NCBI RefSeq assembly: GCF_030272615.1
Contig: NC_081406.1
Coordinates: forward strand, 483,135,900-483,199,899
Direction of reading: 5' to 3'
DNA from: Cryptomeria japonica
Lineage: Eukaryota > Streptophyta > Pinopsida > Cupressales > Cupressaceae
DNA: 64,000 bases
In this document: in pieces, positions 20,890 through 32,679 of the stretch
Position numbering within the stretch: position 1 is the stretch's first letter
How the letters are laid out: each line of letters begins with the position of its first letter
The notes under the pieces: generated by a model
Seen by the model: only the letters and a program-made list of their open reading frames with translations
What the model was told of the DNA's origin: nothing
Databases searched by the model: none
Made by a program: the position numbers and the translations under genes

Positions 20890-22296
20890 TGTAGACACCC
20901 AAAAATGGTCAACGCTTGCGAGGTCATACTTTAACATTTGCGCATTGCCTCATTTTAGGTTTTTGCGTCGCATTAACATTTCTCCTATGTCACGCACTTG
21001 ATTTTTATCATTTTGCGAACATCGAGTCATTCTTCTATATTCTTCAATCGTCTCATCCTCGAATTTGGTCTTGTCGACAACATTATCCAGTCATGATTTT
21101 GATCGATTTTATCTTGTCATCAATCATTGTCATATTCAATCTTGTCATCTTGCGATCAATTTGTCATTGATCATGGTCGTTATCAATCTTGTCATCTTGC
21201 AATCTATTTTATCATCGATCCTTGTCCTCTTGTCAATCTTGTCATTTTGCGATCATTTCACTATCAATCATTATCTGTCTCAATTGTGTCAATTTGGATC
21301 AAATCATGTCAATTGGCGTATTTCTCAATCAAATCATTTTGTCGTATTGGTCATTTATCAAAATCAAATCATGACATTAATTATCTCTAATCAAGACCTA
21401 ATTGTCATCTTCGCATTTCTAATTCGTCTTCTAGGGTTTTATGATTTGGTCATTTAACCTAATTTGCCATTTCTTCCTCTAGGATTACTAAATTATTTAT
21501 TAATCCTAAGTCTTCTTATTACAATTAAATCTTTATTTAATTGGCTAATTATTCCTCTTTGTGAATTGATTAATAAATGAAAAATTATTAATTAATTCAC
21601 TAATTCCTAAATCCTATTTTTCATCAATTTCTAATTCCAATTTCCTAATTGGTCATCAATTTCAATTTCCTAATTTTCAAATTTCTAATTCTTTTTCCCT
21701 CCTATTTCATCTCCTAATTCTATGGGAGTGGCATTTCAATTTGTCATGAAATTGTCATAATTGATTAATCAATCAATTTTGACATGAAATGTGTCATAAT
21801 CAATCAATCAAAATTGTGCATGGAAAGTGCATAATTTGCATAATTTGTCATAATTTGTCATATTGATTTGCAATTTCCATTTGAATTGCATCATGCCAAT
21901 TTTGTGATTTCTCCAATTTCTCTATAAATTGGATAATTTTCCTTCAATCCCTTCAATCCCTTCGAATCTGAATTTTCTATCAAACTACCGAACTTATGCT
22001 TCTAGTACTCTTGAACTTTTCATCAAATCTTGCTTTCAATTGTGTGTGCACTTGTAGGTGAGATCCACAAACCCATTGAAGAGGAAAGAACAACAATGGA
22101 GCCGCATGGAAGGAGTGTTCAATTTTACATCTGGTTTGCGTAATATTTTCATCTTTGAATGCTTTGTTTTCATACCTCCATTGAATGTGCTTTGGAATTA
22201 GGTTCATTTCAATGAGTGTTCTTATGATTAAGTTATCATGTCTTGCGTTTTGATTGATCTACTTATATTTTGATGATTCCTAATTTCTACGCTACA
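20890..22296 (+). repeat. Tat-2 5' LTR
   Basis: It begins TGTAGACACCC and ends TTTCTACGCTACA. The interior is rich in TTGTCATC/ATCAAT words. A 130-codon frame occurs identically in both LTRs and is not a gene. All five differences from the 3' LTR that I noted are CA or TG here against CG in the other. Confidence 0.95.
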
Positions 22297-22301
22297 TTAA
22301 A

Positions 22302-22317
22302 TGGTGAACCCAACGTG
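22302..22317 (+). promoter_or_regulatory. Tat-2 primer binding site
   Basis: TGGTGAACCCAACGTG, a few bases after the 5' LTR. It differs from the Tat-1 site by one base (A for G), so both elements use the same type of primer. Confidence 0.7.
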
Positions 22318-24414
22318 AATACTAACCTTCTAACCATCTTACTATGTTTTGGAGTGCTTCTAAGCTGATTTGCAGGTCAAAACTCAAAAACAGGGCCGTA
22401 CAGTGCATTCTGGACACATCCTGCGCCTGTGTAAGGCATCTTGCGCCTGTGTTGAAGAGTCTTGCGCCTGTGTCAAGACATCTTGCGCTTGTGTTTGACA
22501 ACCTGCGCTTGTGTCCTGTCTTCTGCGCCTGTGTAAAGTCCAGATCAGAGGGTAAAAAAATGCAGTTTACTTGAAATTTTTGATGTTTTTGCATTCTGTT
22601 TTCTGTGTTTTGGATTTTGGCACTGATTATTTGTGCAGGATCTTGGCTTACGCATGACAAAGACTAAAAATCAAATTACTAACGTGTGTTATGCAGATTC
22701 GATGGTCAAAGACTACAAATCAAACTTCTGACATGTGTTTTGCAGGTTGCCTTGGAGAAACAACCAAATTGTGTGTTTGAGTTTTCTAATTAGGCACTTA
22801 GTGATTTTTTTTAAATAGGTTGGAAATGAACCCTTGTTTGCTTTGTTTTCTAAGTATGACATTGGAGTAGGAGAGTATTCTCTCATCCTTCATAGGGTGA
22901 TCAGAAATCCAGATCTTCAATACCATGCTTGTCTTGTTGATTGTTTGTCTCCATTAGAGGGCCTGCCTTCCCGACCACTTTGCTTTAGCAAGCAAGTGAT
23001 AATCGTGAGAAGGGAACGACCCAAAGTGAGTACGGCTAGAATTCCTGGGCATTCTAACTCACTATAAACAAATACCTGATGAGCGAAAGCTTTGAAGGAA
23101 GTGTTACGTGGGAATTGTAGTTACTTGGGAAGTGATGCCCCTTGAAACTCTTTCTCATATCAACATCTAAGTAGGGCCTCTTGGTCTAAATCGCGCTTGC
23201 GTGACTACATTTGTTGGTATCTTGATGGGCTTAATGTCTCAATCATGCTTGCATGACATCAAGGAGTAATGCTTAACAGAAATCCTTACTACATACCTTG
23301 TTTTTAGAGGCCAAAAACCCTTCTAGTTGCTTGAGAAGGACAAATTCGGATACTTGGAAGAGATACTAAGTTCGCCATGGGGAGATTCCATGGGGACTGA
23401 TGCTTGGCTGCCCTGAGAAGTGAGTGCCGTGGAGGGGAGCCCGTGGGGTCAAGCATCTATGTATTCTCCTTGAATCCCATAATGAGTCTACCTCTCAAGT
23501 ACCTAATGTCTTTGCCTACCCTAGGGAATGTGGAAATGAGCATGATTGTCTTGAGTCTAAGTTATAACATCTTGTATTCTTTGATTGTCAAAAGTTGAAT
23601 ACCATTTCAAGAACAAGCACATTGATATAACATAAGATCAAACACCAAAGACATTCATCCAACAAACATTCAACAAGATTCAAAGATCATACTTCAAGCA
23701 TGGTTGTCCAACATTGGTCAAAAACTTGTTTCAACTCTTATGTCACTTACATTTAGGTTCATCCTAGTTTGCATTTTGCAAGTTCATTATCAAGTATGAA
23801 AGTTAGGATTCACCTAAGTCATACTTCTTTTGCATATCAATAAAAGTCATCCATTTACATGAGTCCTCTTGCATAAGAGTAATATCATTTCATAATTAAA
23901 CCTTAGGTTTCATCTTAGGTGGACATTGTTATACATTTGCATTTGCATAGCCCAAGTCTCTTCATTAAGCCTAAGTCATTGTCATATCGTATTAAGATCA
24001 CTTGCATATTAATTGTCCCTTTGCATATAGTCTCAAAACCTAGGTCTTGTCATACTTAAGCAATCCAAATCTTTGATAAACCCCAAGTCATTGTTAAGAA
24101 GTCTAGACCTCATCAAGTCTTTTGTCCTTTTTGTCATCAATATCATTTCGTCAAACCTAGCTTAGTATCCAAGCATATAGGTGAGACATTGTCAATTTGT
24201 CCTTTTGTCACTTGGTCCTTTTGTCCTTTGAGGTCTAGGTATCATTTCAATTTCCTAAGGGTCCATCTCTTAGATTTGCATTTCAAAAGTTTGTCAAAAT
24301 CTTCAAAAACAACCAAAAACATAGATTGCATTTTCATATATTTAGTTTTCATTTAGTTGCATATCATATATTACCCTTGAAAAATTCCAAAAATATTGCA
24401 TTTGCATAAGTGAC
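22318..24414 (+). other. Tat-2 leader before gag
   Basis: A 2.1-kb leader without a convincing gene. It holds the six-copy CTTGCGCCTGTGT array (22421-22534). The 77-codon frame at 22834-23067 has no domain. Long leaders, sometimes spliced, are known in Tat/Ogre elements; I did not resolve splice sites here. Confidence 0.5.
22421..22534 (+). repeat. Array of six ~20-bp YTGCGCYTGTGT units in the leader
   Basis: Copies begin near 22421, 22440, 22461, 22482, 22502 and 22522, at 19-22 bp spacing, with consensus CTTGCGCCTGTGT. The same motif recurs at 36791-36906, next to the antisense gene, in both orientations. Confidence 0.85.
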
Positions 24415-25647
24415 ATGCCAGTTGAGACAAGATCAAGATCTAAGAAGATGAGTGAACCAATGTATCAATCCGTGGATAACATAGCAAATTCGCAGTTTCA
24501 AACTAGTCAAACAATGCAAGTTGAAGGTTCATCAAACACCTCTCTACCACCATATGGAACGGTTCAACTTGGACCACCACCATTATATGAACCAGTATTT
24601 GTACCCATGAAACCAGGACATGGGAGTGTTCCACCAACTCCAAGAGGAAGTGCACCTTTTAATTGGGATCAACCAAATTTGCAACATGATATTCGAACTC
24701 AAACACTGTATGAAGATCAAACTCTTTCACAAGGATTCGGTTCAGACCAAGGTATTCAACAAGAAACGAATCCAAATGTCCAACCAGATTCTTCATCTGA
24801 TTCTGATGCCTCTGATGAGGTTGACATGTTCCTTCAAGATCCAAAGGTAATAAAAAGGATGGATAAATTCCTGAGCAAAGTTTTTAAAACGTATCCTCAA
24901 AAGTATCTTCACATGATGAGTGATATGGTTCCCTTAAATGAACCAATTAATGTGCAAACACAACAAGGCAGTGAGCCGTTAAGTTTCTCTTCGCATCTCA
25001 ATGAAGAAAATGTGCAACAAGAGCTTCAATCTACATTGATGAGCAAACGTACTTCAAAGGCATTGACAGTGACTATTCCTCAAAAGTCATTGTTTGAGAC
25101 GATAAATAATCCATTATTCAATACAACGCCTGCAATACAAGATCAAATGAAGACTATGCAAATATCGACAGCAGTTCCTCAACAAGAAGTGGTTCCTCAT
25201 ATGCATAAAATTGGATCAACATCCAAGATACAAGAAAGTTTCACAACTGGAATGCCTAATGTCAATAATGTCCAAAGCACTTCCATGATGCAACAAAGTT
25301 CTTATGTATCTTTGTCAAACACTATTGCGACAAATCCTTCGATAATGGCTACACAAAGAGCTATGGATAGTGGTGTGCACCATCAGCAATTGTTGCAACA
25401 ATTGAGTAATACGCAGAAGGTACGATCGAATGTGCAAACAAATGAAGTGCAACAACAACAATGTCGCATTCGACAAGAAATTGCAGCGCCTTCGGCACCA
25501 TTACAAGTTAACACAAACTTGCAACAATCACAAGTGATTGGACAAACAACACAGCAAGTTAATGTAAGTGCTATACCCCATCCTAAGGAGAAGCAACGAA
25601 AATCATCTAAACAAGCTTTTTTACAAATGATTGGATATACTCCATGA
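24415..25647 (+). pseudogene. gag: Tat-2 Gag, Gln-rich N-terminal part
   Basis: The start at 24415 (MPVETRSRSKKM) opens a 410-codon frame rich in Q, S, T, N and P, with no structured domain visible apart from an acidic patch (DSSSDSDASDEVDMF). It ends at a TGA (25645-25647) between glutamine codons. The next segment starts 6 bases later in the same frame, so the TGA is an internal stop, best explained by CGA to TGA. The N-terminal RSRSKK suggests a basic targeting or RNA-binding tail. Confidence 0.8.
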
Positions 25648-25653
25648 CAACAA

Positions 25654-26829
25654 TTGGCACAAAGTCAACAAATTCCAACTCATCAACACCAACAATATGT
25701 GCCGCAATATGTGCCAAGACAAACAAGTTATCCCACTTCACAACCGCAAGTGGTGCCTATGCAATATCAACAGCCTACTCAATTGCAATATCAACCTGGG
25801 CTCCAAGAGGCACAACAACAAAGTCAATATCAAGGCATAGCACAACCGCAACAACAAGAAAAGTGCCAAGAACTTTATATGCAAGAGACGCCAAAAATGG
25901 CCATTGCGGAGTATCAACAGCCAATCGGAAATACGATATATCAACAAAGAATACCAACTGGGATTAATGATGAACTTCTACAATCTGATACAATTGCGCA
26001 ACAACTTGAGATGTTGCGACGAAAAATTGATGCATTAGAAGCTAAAGGAACAAAGAAGTTGTATACAGATCAAGATTTATGTCCTAATCCCTTTGACAAG
26101 AGTGTATACATGCCTCCATTCCCCAAGCATTTTGAGGCACCCCACTTTGAGAAATATAGAGGGAATGGCAATCCAAGAGATCATATTCGAGCATTTTACG
26201 CAGTATGCACAGAAGTAAGCTATGAGGAGACATATTTAATGCGATTATTTGCACGAAGTCTTGCTGGACAAGCTATGGATTGGTATTCACATTTGCCAGG
26301 AAATATAAAGACTTGGTCAGAACTGGCACAAAAGTTTATATCTCATTTCGCGTTCAATATCGATAGCGATGTGACTATGTCGGATTTGTGCAATACCAAA
26401 CAAAAGCAAGGTGAACCATTAGTGACCTTTTTGCAACGATGGCGAAGTTTGTATAGTCGTTCTTCTCTCGATATACCTGAAGAACAGCAAGTGAATCTGT
26501 TTATCCAAAATCTAGTCCCAGAAATGATGTATGAGCTAAAATTGAAAAGTCCTAGTACTATAGAAAAACTCATTAAGAAAGGAATGAATATTGAAGCAGC
26601 TCTTGTAGCTAAAGGAATTATCAAGCTCAATAAGGACAATGACAACACAAATTATTCAGGGGATAGAAACAGATTTTGGTATAAGAACAAGAACGTCACT
26701 AATGATGGTGTTGTTGATGCGAGAGTGGTAAATGCAAATCAACCCCCATTCACAATCAAGAAGTTGAGTATTCCTAATATGTCGACTATGGAACAAAATC
26801 AAGTACCTAGGAACAATGTTACTCAATAG
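25654..26829 (+). pseudogene. gag: Tat-2 Gag, capsid-like domain
   Basis: This continues the Gag frame. After a glutamine-rich stretch, residues about 145-310 form the plant retrotransposon Gag domain: FEKYRGNGNPRDHIRAF, then LFARSLAGQAMDWYSHLP, W..L...F..HF and ETLVTFLQRW-like spacing (here EPLVTFLQRWRSLYSR). This is the shell-forming capsid. It ends at TAG 26827-26829, with another TAG at 26833-26835. Both stand where CAG fits a Gln-rich repeat. A (Q)QYQQHAQ-type repeat follows to about 26940. Confidence 0.88.
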
Positions 26830-26942
26830 TTGTAGCATACACAACAGTCACAATATCAACAGCATGCTCAACAGTCGCAATATCAACCGCATGCTCAACA
26901 GCTACAATATCAACAACATGCTCAACAACAGTATGCTCAACA

Positions 26943-28994
26943 ATGCAATCAACAACAAGGCCAACAACAAAATCAACAACGCAAACCCTTCCGATCGCAG
27001 GATGGGCCTCCTCGACAGTTTACACCATTGGGAGAGCCTATGAATCAGTCATGAAGCAATTAATACAAGCGAAGTTTATCAAACTACCAGATATTAAGGC
27101 AGAACCAGCGGAAAAACCGCATTGGTGGAATGATAATGCGTACTGTGAATATCATCGGTCTAAAGGACATAAAACCGCTTCATGTTTTCAATTAAAACAT
27201 ATGATTCAAGATTTATTGGAACAAGGAGTAATTGAGATAGATCCAACCCATCCGACCTCTAATACTGATCATACTATTTTCAAAACTCCTTTGCTTGATC
27301 ATGACAAGGGTAAAGCGTCTTCTTCCAATTCTGCTCAAACGGCTAATTATGCAAATATCAGTTATCACAATGTCATTAATTGTTTTCATGCGTCAAATGA
27401 GTATGTGTCTACCTTGAGAATAAAAGGACAAGATCCTTCTTGTGCAGTCACCACTCGTCGATCCAAAATAGTCGTAAAAGGAGCCCCTGCAGCTCCTCCC
27501 AAACCAGTGCCTGCGAGTCAGTATAATCTTTTGGATCATCTAGGAAAAACACCTGCACAAATATCCATCCTAGAGTTGTTGAAAATGTCTCCCATGCACC
27601 GTGCAGTCCTAGATAAAGCCTTGACTGAGTCCACTGTCCCAACAGATATTGATGTTGACCAATTTCAAGCGCGGATTGGACATTTAGCCGTTTCCCGAAG
27701 TGTTGCATTTTCTGATAGTGACATCTCACCTGACAAGCTTCCCCATAATGACCCTTTGCACCTAGAAGTCTTTGTCCACAATTGCAAAATCCGACGAGTC
27801 TTGATAGATGGCGGAGCGGGTCTTAATATCTGCACCTTAAGAGTGGTCATTGGCCTTGGATATTCAGAAAATGACATTGATGCTTCCAAAAGGATAACAA
27901 TAAAAGCCTATGAGGATGCTGAGCGCCCATCCAAAGGGATAATTGTATTGCCCATCAGAGTTGGTCCAGTGACGGAAAATACTTTCCTACAAGTCCTAGA
28001 CCTTGACCTCCCTTATAATATGATCCTTGGCCGTCCGTGGATTCATGCCATGAAAGCAGTTCCGTCCACTTATCATCAATGTCTGAAATACCCTTACAAC
28101 GGAACTGAGATAACCATTCCAGGAGATCCTAATCCGTTCCAGTTTTGTGCTACCCTAAGGGATACTCCTCAACGGCAAGTACCAGTCAATACAGAAGCCA
28201 AACCAGACAGTTATGTGGATCCCAATGCATTGTTGGATGCTGTTAAAGGAAAACTGAAGATACAAGACCAAGGGTGTGGAGAATATTCAATGGACCAAAC
28301 ATTCCTCATTGGGAATTTGCCGATGTCTCCAAAGTCATATGGAAAACCGCATTTATTGCAAAAGGAACCCAAGGTCGTTATTCAATATCAGCCTCCCACT
28401 ACATTTGCAAGATGGGGAGAACTTGACAAAGAAACTATAGATGATGACGCCATAGATTGGCTCTATAAGGATCCAACTGAAACTCCACCTATCAAGTTGC
28501 CAGTGGAATTATATGGCAAAGGATTTACTATGCTGCAGAAGAAAGGATATGATGGCTGCAGTGGCTTAGGCTTGAAAAACAATGGAAGGATAGAACCCAT
28601 CATACCTGAGAGGCGACCCTCGACTTTAGGGTTAGGTTTTGTACCGTTACGAATTGGATCCACATCTACCAAAAGGTCCACGTGTCGAAAAGGGCGTGAT
28701 TCTGATGATGAAATAACACCTGAGGTTACCCAACCAGAGACTGATTCTAATGACTGGGAGTGGAGTTCCTTTTCTTCCAGCTCCTATGCCCTTGACAATA
28801 TCTTCATTGACCCTGATAACTTGCCTATGGAGGATAAACATGAAATAACTCCTCTTCCTAAAACCTGTCCTCATGCTTGGATCGAGTCATTTTGGGATCC
28901 CAGCTCCGAATCTGACACAAGCAGTTCGGATAGTGACACCACGGACATTCACATTTTTTACCATATCAGCCCATTCTATCCTTACAATCGATGA
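26943..28994 (+). pseudogene. Tat-2 Gag end, protease and G-patch segment
   Basis: This frame is reached from the Gag frame by a one-base shift near 27035. It opens with a CHHC knuckle (CEYHRSKGHKTASC, near residue 68). Aspartic protease follows, with VLIDGGAGLNIC around 27800-27835 (catalytic D at 27807) and the flap/end region YNMILGRPWIHAMKAVPST. A G-patch with YGKGFTMLQKKGYDGCSGLG lies at about 28510-28570. The last residues are acidic and serine-rich. A second frameshift near 28970 leads into the RT segment. G-patches bind RNA-processing partners in other proteins; their role in plant elements is not established here. Confidence 0.86.
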
Positions 28995-31083
28995 TGACAT
29001 GCCCCTCATATATCCCCAACTTATCCAATATGACCAACAAGAACCGCTCACGTTGGACTATTTTCAGAATGACGAAGCAATTGCAGAGTTCCTGGGACTA
29101 CGGGAAGGTATACCACAAGGCGACCATAAGGCAGGCTTTGCTATTGACCTGGATTCAACGGCATATTTTGGGGAGTCAACTCCCTCTTCCAGTCATGAAA
29201 AAGAAAAAGAAAAAGTAAAAGAAAAAAATCAAAAGAATAGATCTTTGAGTGAAAACCGTAAGGCGCTCTCTGATCGTACAAAAGTAAAAATAAAAGACGT
29301 ACCTGCGGGTGAAAACCTTTCTGAGGCACCCAAAGGTGGAAGAGTGGACGTACCCCTATCAACTCAGGACAAATCCACATTGTTGGTAGAGATGACCGAG
29401 GAAATCAATTTGGGTACACCTGATAACCCTAAGGTCATTCACTTCGCTGCCTCCTTGTCAAAACAAGAGAAGATTGATTTCATTAATTTCTTTTTGGAGA
29501 AGAAGATCAGCTTTGCATGGTCTTATGCAGATATGCCTGGCCTCGATCCAGAATTAGTCCTTCATCATTTGCCACTGAAACCAGGTGCTAAACCTGTCAA
29601 ACAAAAACTTAGAAAAATGCATCCTCAAGTGGCTCTTTTGGTCAAAGTGGAATTGAAAAAATTGCTAGATGTGGGCTTCATTAGACCCATTGATTACGCA
29701 GACTGGATTTCAAATCTAGTGCCAGTTAGCAAAGTAACTGGGGGCATCCGCATCTGCACAGATTTTAGGGACCTGAATAAAGCATGTCCTAAGGACGATT
29801 TTCCATTGCCAAATATAGACATCATAGTGGACATGACAGCTGGTTATGAGATGCTTTCATTAATGGATGGTTTCTCTGGCTACAATCAAATCCGCATTGC
29901 ACCCGAAGATCAGCATAAGACCGCATTCACCTGTGCTTGGGGCACCTATTGTTGGAATGTGATGCCCTTTGGCCTCAAAAATGCCGGTGCAACATATCAA
30001 AGAGCAATGACGACAATCTTTCATGATTTCATGCACACTTTGATGGAGGATTATGTTGATGACTTGTTGTGCAAATCTGTAACCAGAGATAGTCATCTAG
30101 CCATCCTGGGCCCAATTTTTGACAGAATGGAAACCTACAAACTCAGGCTCAATCCAAAAAAGTGTGTCTTTGGTGTTACAGCTGGCAAGTTGCTTGGATA
30201 CATTGTTTCCCACCGAGGCATTGAGGTCGACCCTACAAAAGTCAAAGCAATCATGGATATGCCTCCACCTTCCAACCTCTGGCAATTAAGAAGTCTGCAA
30301 GGAAAGCTCCAATCAATTCGTCGCTTCATAGCTCAGTTGGCTGACAAATGTCATCCATTTCAACATCTATTGCACAAAGGTGTCGCTTTTAAATGGACTG
30401 AGCAATGCCAATCAGCCTTTCAAGCTCTTAAAGACTATTTGTTGTCACCGCCTATCCTAATGCCTCCTATCGAAGGCAAGCCATTCTTATTGTACATCTC
30501 TGCAACTGAAACAGCATTAGGAGTTCTTTTGGCTCAACAAGATGAGAATGGCAAAGAAAGAGCTATTTACTATATCAGCCGGACACTGGTAGGCTATGAG
30601 CTAAATTATTCAACTATTGAGAGGGCATGCTTAGCAGTGGTATTTGCAACACAAAAGCTCCGACATTATATGCTAAGCCATCAAACATTGTTGATTGCCA
30701 AAATTGATCCTTTAAAATATTTGCTCAGCCGAGCAGCTTTGACAGGTCGCCTAGCAAAATGGGTCATGATTCTCAGTGAATTTGACATTGAGTATATGGA
30801 GCGAAAGGCGATAAAAGGACAAGTCATAGCAGATCAACTAGCAGATGCTCCTATTTCAGACGATCATCCCATGTTGACTGATTTCCCAGATGAATCAGTC
30901 TTTGCTCTCACACCATCCAATGAATGGAAGTTATACTTTGATGGGTCTCACACCAAGTTCGGATCCGGCGCAGGCATTTTGTTTGTCACCCCTCAAGGTG
31001 ATGCTATTCCAAAGTCGTACAGAATAACTTTCCCATGTACCAATAACATTGCAGAGTACGAAGCATTGGTTACCGGACTCTGA
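28873..31083 (+). pseudogene. pol: Tat-2 reverse transcriptase and RNase H segment
   Basis: This frame is part of Pol. A Lys-rich linker (29200-29300) precedes RT: FIRPIDYADWISN, DFRDLNKACPKDDFPLPNID, DGFSGYNQIRI and the catalytic YVDD at 30052-30063. The connection/RNase H follows, with LLYISATETALGVLL and YYISRTL. The second RNase H begins at LYFDGSHTKFGSGAG and runs into a TGA (31081-31083) after NIAEYEALVTGL. The frame continues unchanged after it, so the stop is a point change, most simply CGA to TGA. It is homologous to the Tat-1 Pol throughout. Confidence 0.92.
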
Positions 31084-31491
31084 GTGGCAGTTCACTGGAA
31101 CATCAAGCATTTGCAAGTCTATGGAGATTCTCAATTAGTCATCCGACAAGTCAATGATGACTACGAGACAAAGGATGAAAAGCTTATTCCTTATAAGCAC
31201 ATGGTAGACTTCTTCAAGACCAAATTCACAGCTATCCATTTCAGTCAAGTGCCAAGAATACAAAATAAGTCGGCAGATGCGATGGCTACAATTGCTTCTA
31301 TGATAAATATGCCGCAGAATATGGACAAGTGTGAATTCCTGGTCGAACAATTGCTAGTCCCCTCTTTTGACATTTCGACTGCTGAAGTGATGTGCGTTCT
31401 TGTTGGTCCCAATTCCCCTTGGTACAATGATATATATCAATATTTGAAATCCCAGACTTTACCACCTAACCTTTCCGCTAACCAACGCTGA
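31084..31491 (+). pseudogene. pol: Tat-2 second RNase H, C-terminal half
   Basis: In frame with the preceding segment across TGA 31081. It carries the remaining archaeal-type RNase H motifs (YGDSQLVIRQV, then NKSADAMATIASM). It ends at another in-frame TGA (31489-31491), again where CGA would fit (NQR*AFIRQ). This domain is the marker of the Tat lineage. Confidence 0.88.
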
Positions 31492-31575
31492 GCCTTTATT
31501 CGACAAACATCCAAATATGTCATCATCGCCGACACCCTTTACCGTCGTTCTTTTGACCATACCCTCCTCAGGTGT

Positions 31576-32679
31576 TTGGATTCTGACGAAGCACAAACGG
31601 CTTTACACGAGGTTCATGATGGTATATGTGGGGGCCATTTCAATGGTCTTAGCCTAGCCAAAAAGTTGATTCGTGCTGGGTATTACTGGCCCACTTTGGA
31701 AAAAGATGTTCATGAATTTGTTAAAAAGTGCTACAAGTGCCAGATTCATGGAGATTATATTCATGCACCAGCTCAAGAGCTTCATTCTGTTATATCTCCA
31801 TGGCCCTTTTCTCAGTGGGGTTTGGATCTTATTGGCAAGATTCAGCCAACATCTGCAAATGGACACAAGTTCATTATTACAGCTACAGAATATTTTACAA
31901 AATGGATTGAAGCCATTCCCATGACCTATATCACTGGTGTCCAAATTTCAAAATTCTTGCTAAATTATATCATATGCAGATATGGGGTTCCCCTTGCCAT
32001 AGTCACAGATAATGGTCGACCCTTCAAGAATAAAGATGTTAAAGAGCTTTGTGAAAAATTTCATATTCAACACCGTTTTTCTACCCCATACTATCCACAG
32101 GGTAACGGTCAAGCTGAAGCATCAAATAAAACCATTATCAAGATCCTGAAGAAAGTTGTCAATGACGCTGGCCGAGATTGGCACGTACAGTTAAATCCAG
32201 CACTGTGGGCCTATCGCACTTCTATCCGCACACCTACTGGCGCAACACCTTATTCCTTGGTGTATGGTGCGGAAGCCATCTTACCTTTGGAAGTCGAGAT
32301 TCCATCCTTGAGAGTTTCCTTGCAACACCTGATTGATGATGAGACACACAGAGTCTCTCGGCTGCATCAGCTGGAGATGTTAGATGAAAAACGTCAGACA
32401 GCTCTGACACATTTGCAAGCATACCAAAACCGTCTCCGTCGCTCTTATAATAAGAAGGTCAAAGGGCGACACTTCGAAGTGGGAGACCTGGTTTTAAAGA
32501 CAAATCCCAAGAATGCACAGTCTACTGACATCATCAAGGGCAAGTTTGAACCCAATTGGGTTGGGCCTTTCATAGTAACTGCAGCCTATGGCTCGGGGGC
32601 ATATCAGCTTGCGACTCCCGAAGGTGAACCTTTGTCTGATCCTATCAATAGCATGCATCTTCGCAAGTACTGGGCATAG
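31576..32679 (+). pseudogene. pol: Tat-2 integrase segment
   Basis: In frame with the RNase H segment across TGA 31489; the true domain begins at about 31495. The HHCC finger is EVHDGICGGHF...CYKCQ. The catalytic core has GLDLIG, VTDNGRPFKN and GQAEASNK for D, D and E. The C-terminal part is VGDLVL...FEPNWVGPFIV, ending INSMHLRKYWA. It inserts the cDNA in the nucleus. It matches the Tat-1 integrase closely and is followed by a TAG. Confidence 0.92.

Noticed and set aside
21065-21457. 130-codon frame, repeated at 37613-38005
   Set aside because: It lies inside the Tat-2 LTRs, is low complexity (repeated S-C-H-L-A-I words) and is present twice only because the LTR is duplicated.
22834-23067. 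77-codon frame in the Tat-2 leader
   Set aside because: No domain; short frames are expected by chance in a 2-kb leader and I saw no counterpart in Tat-1.
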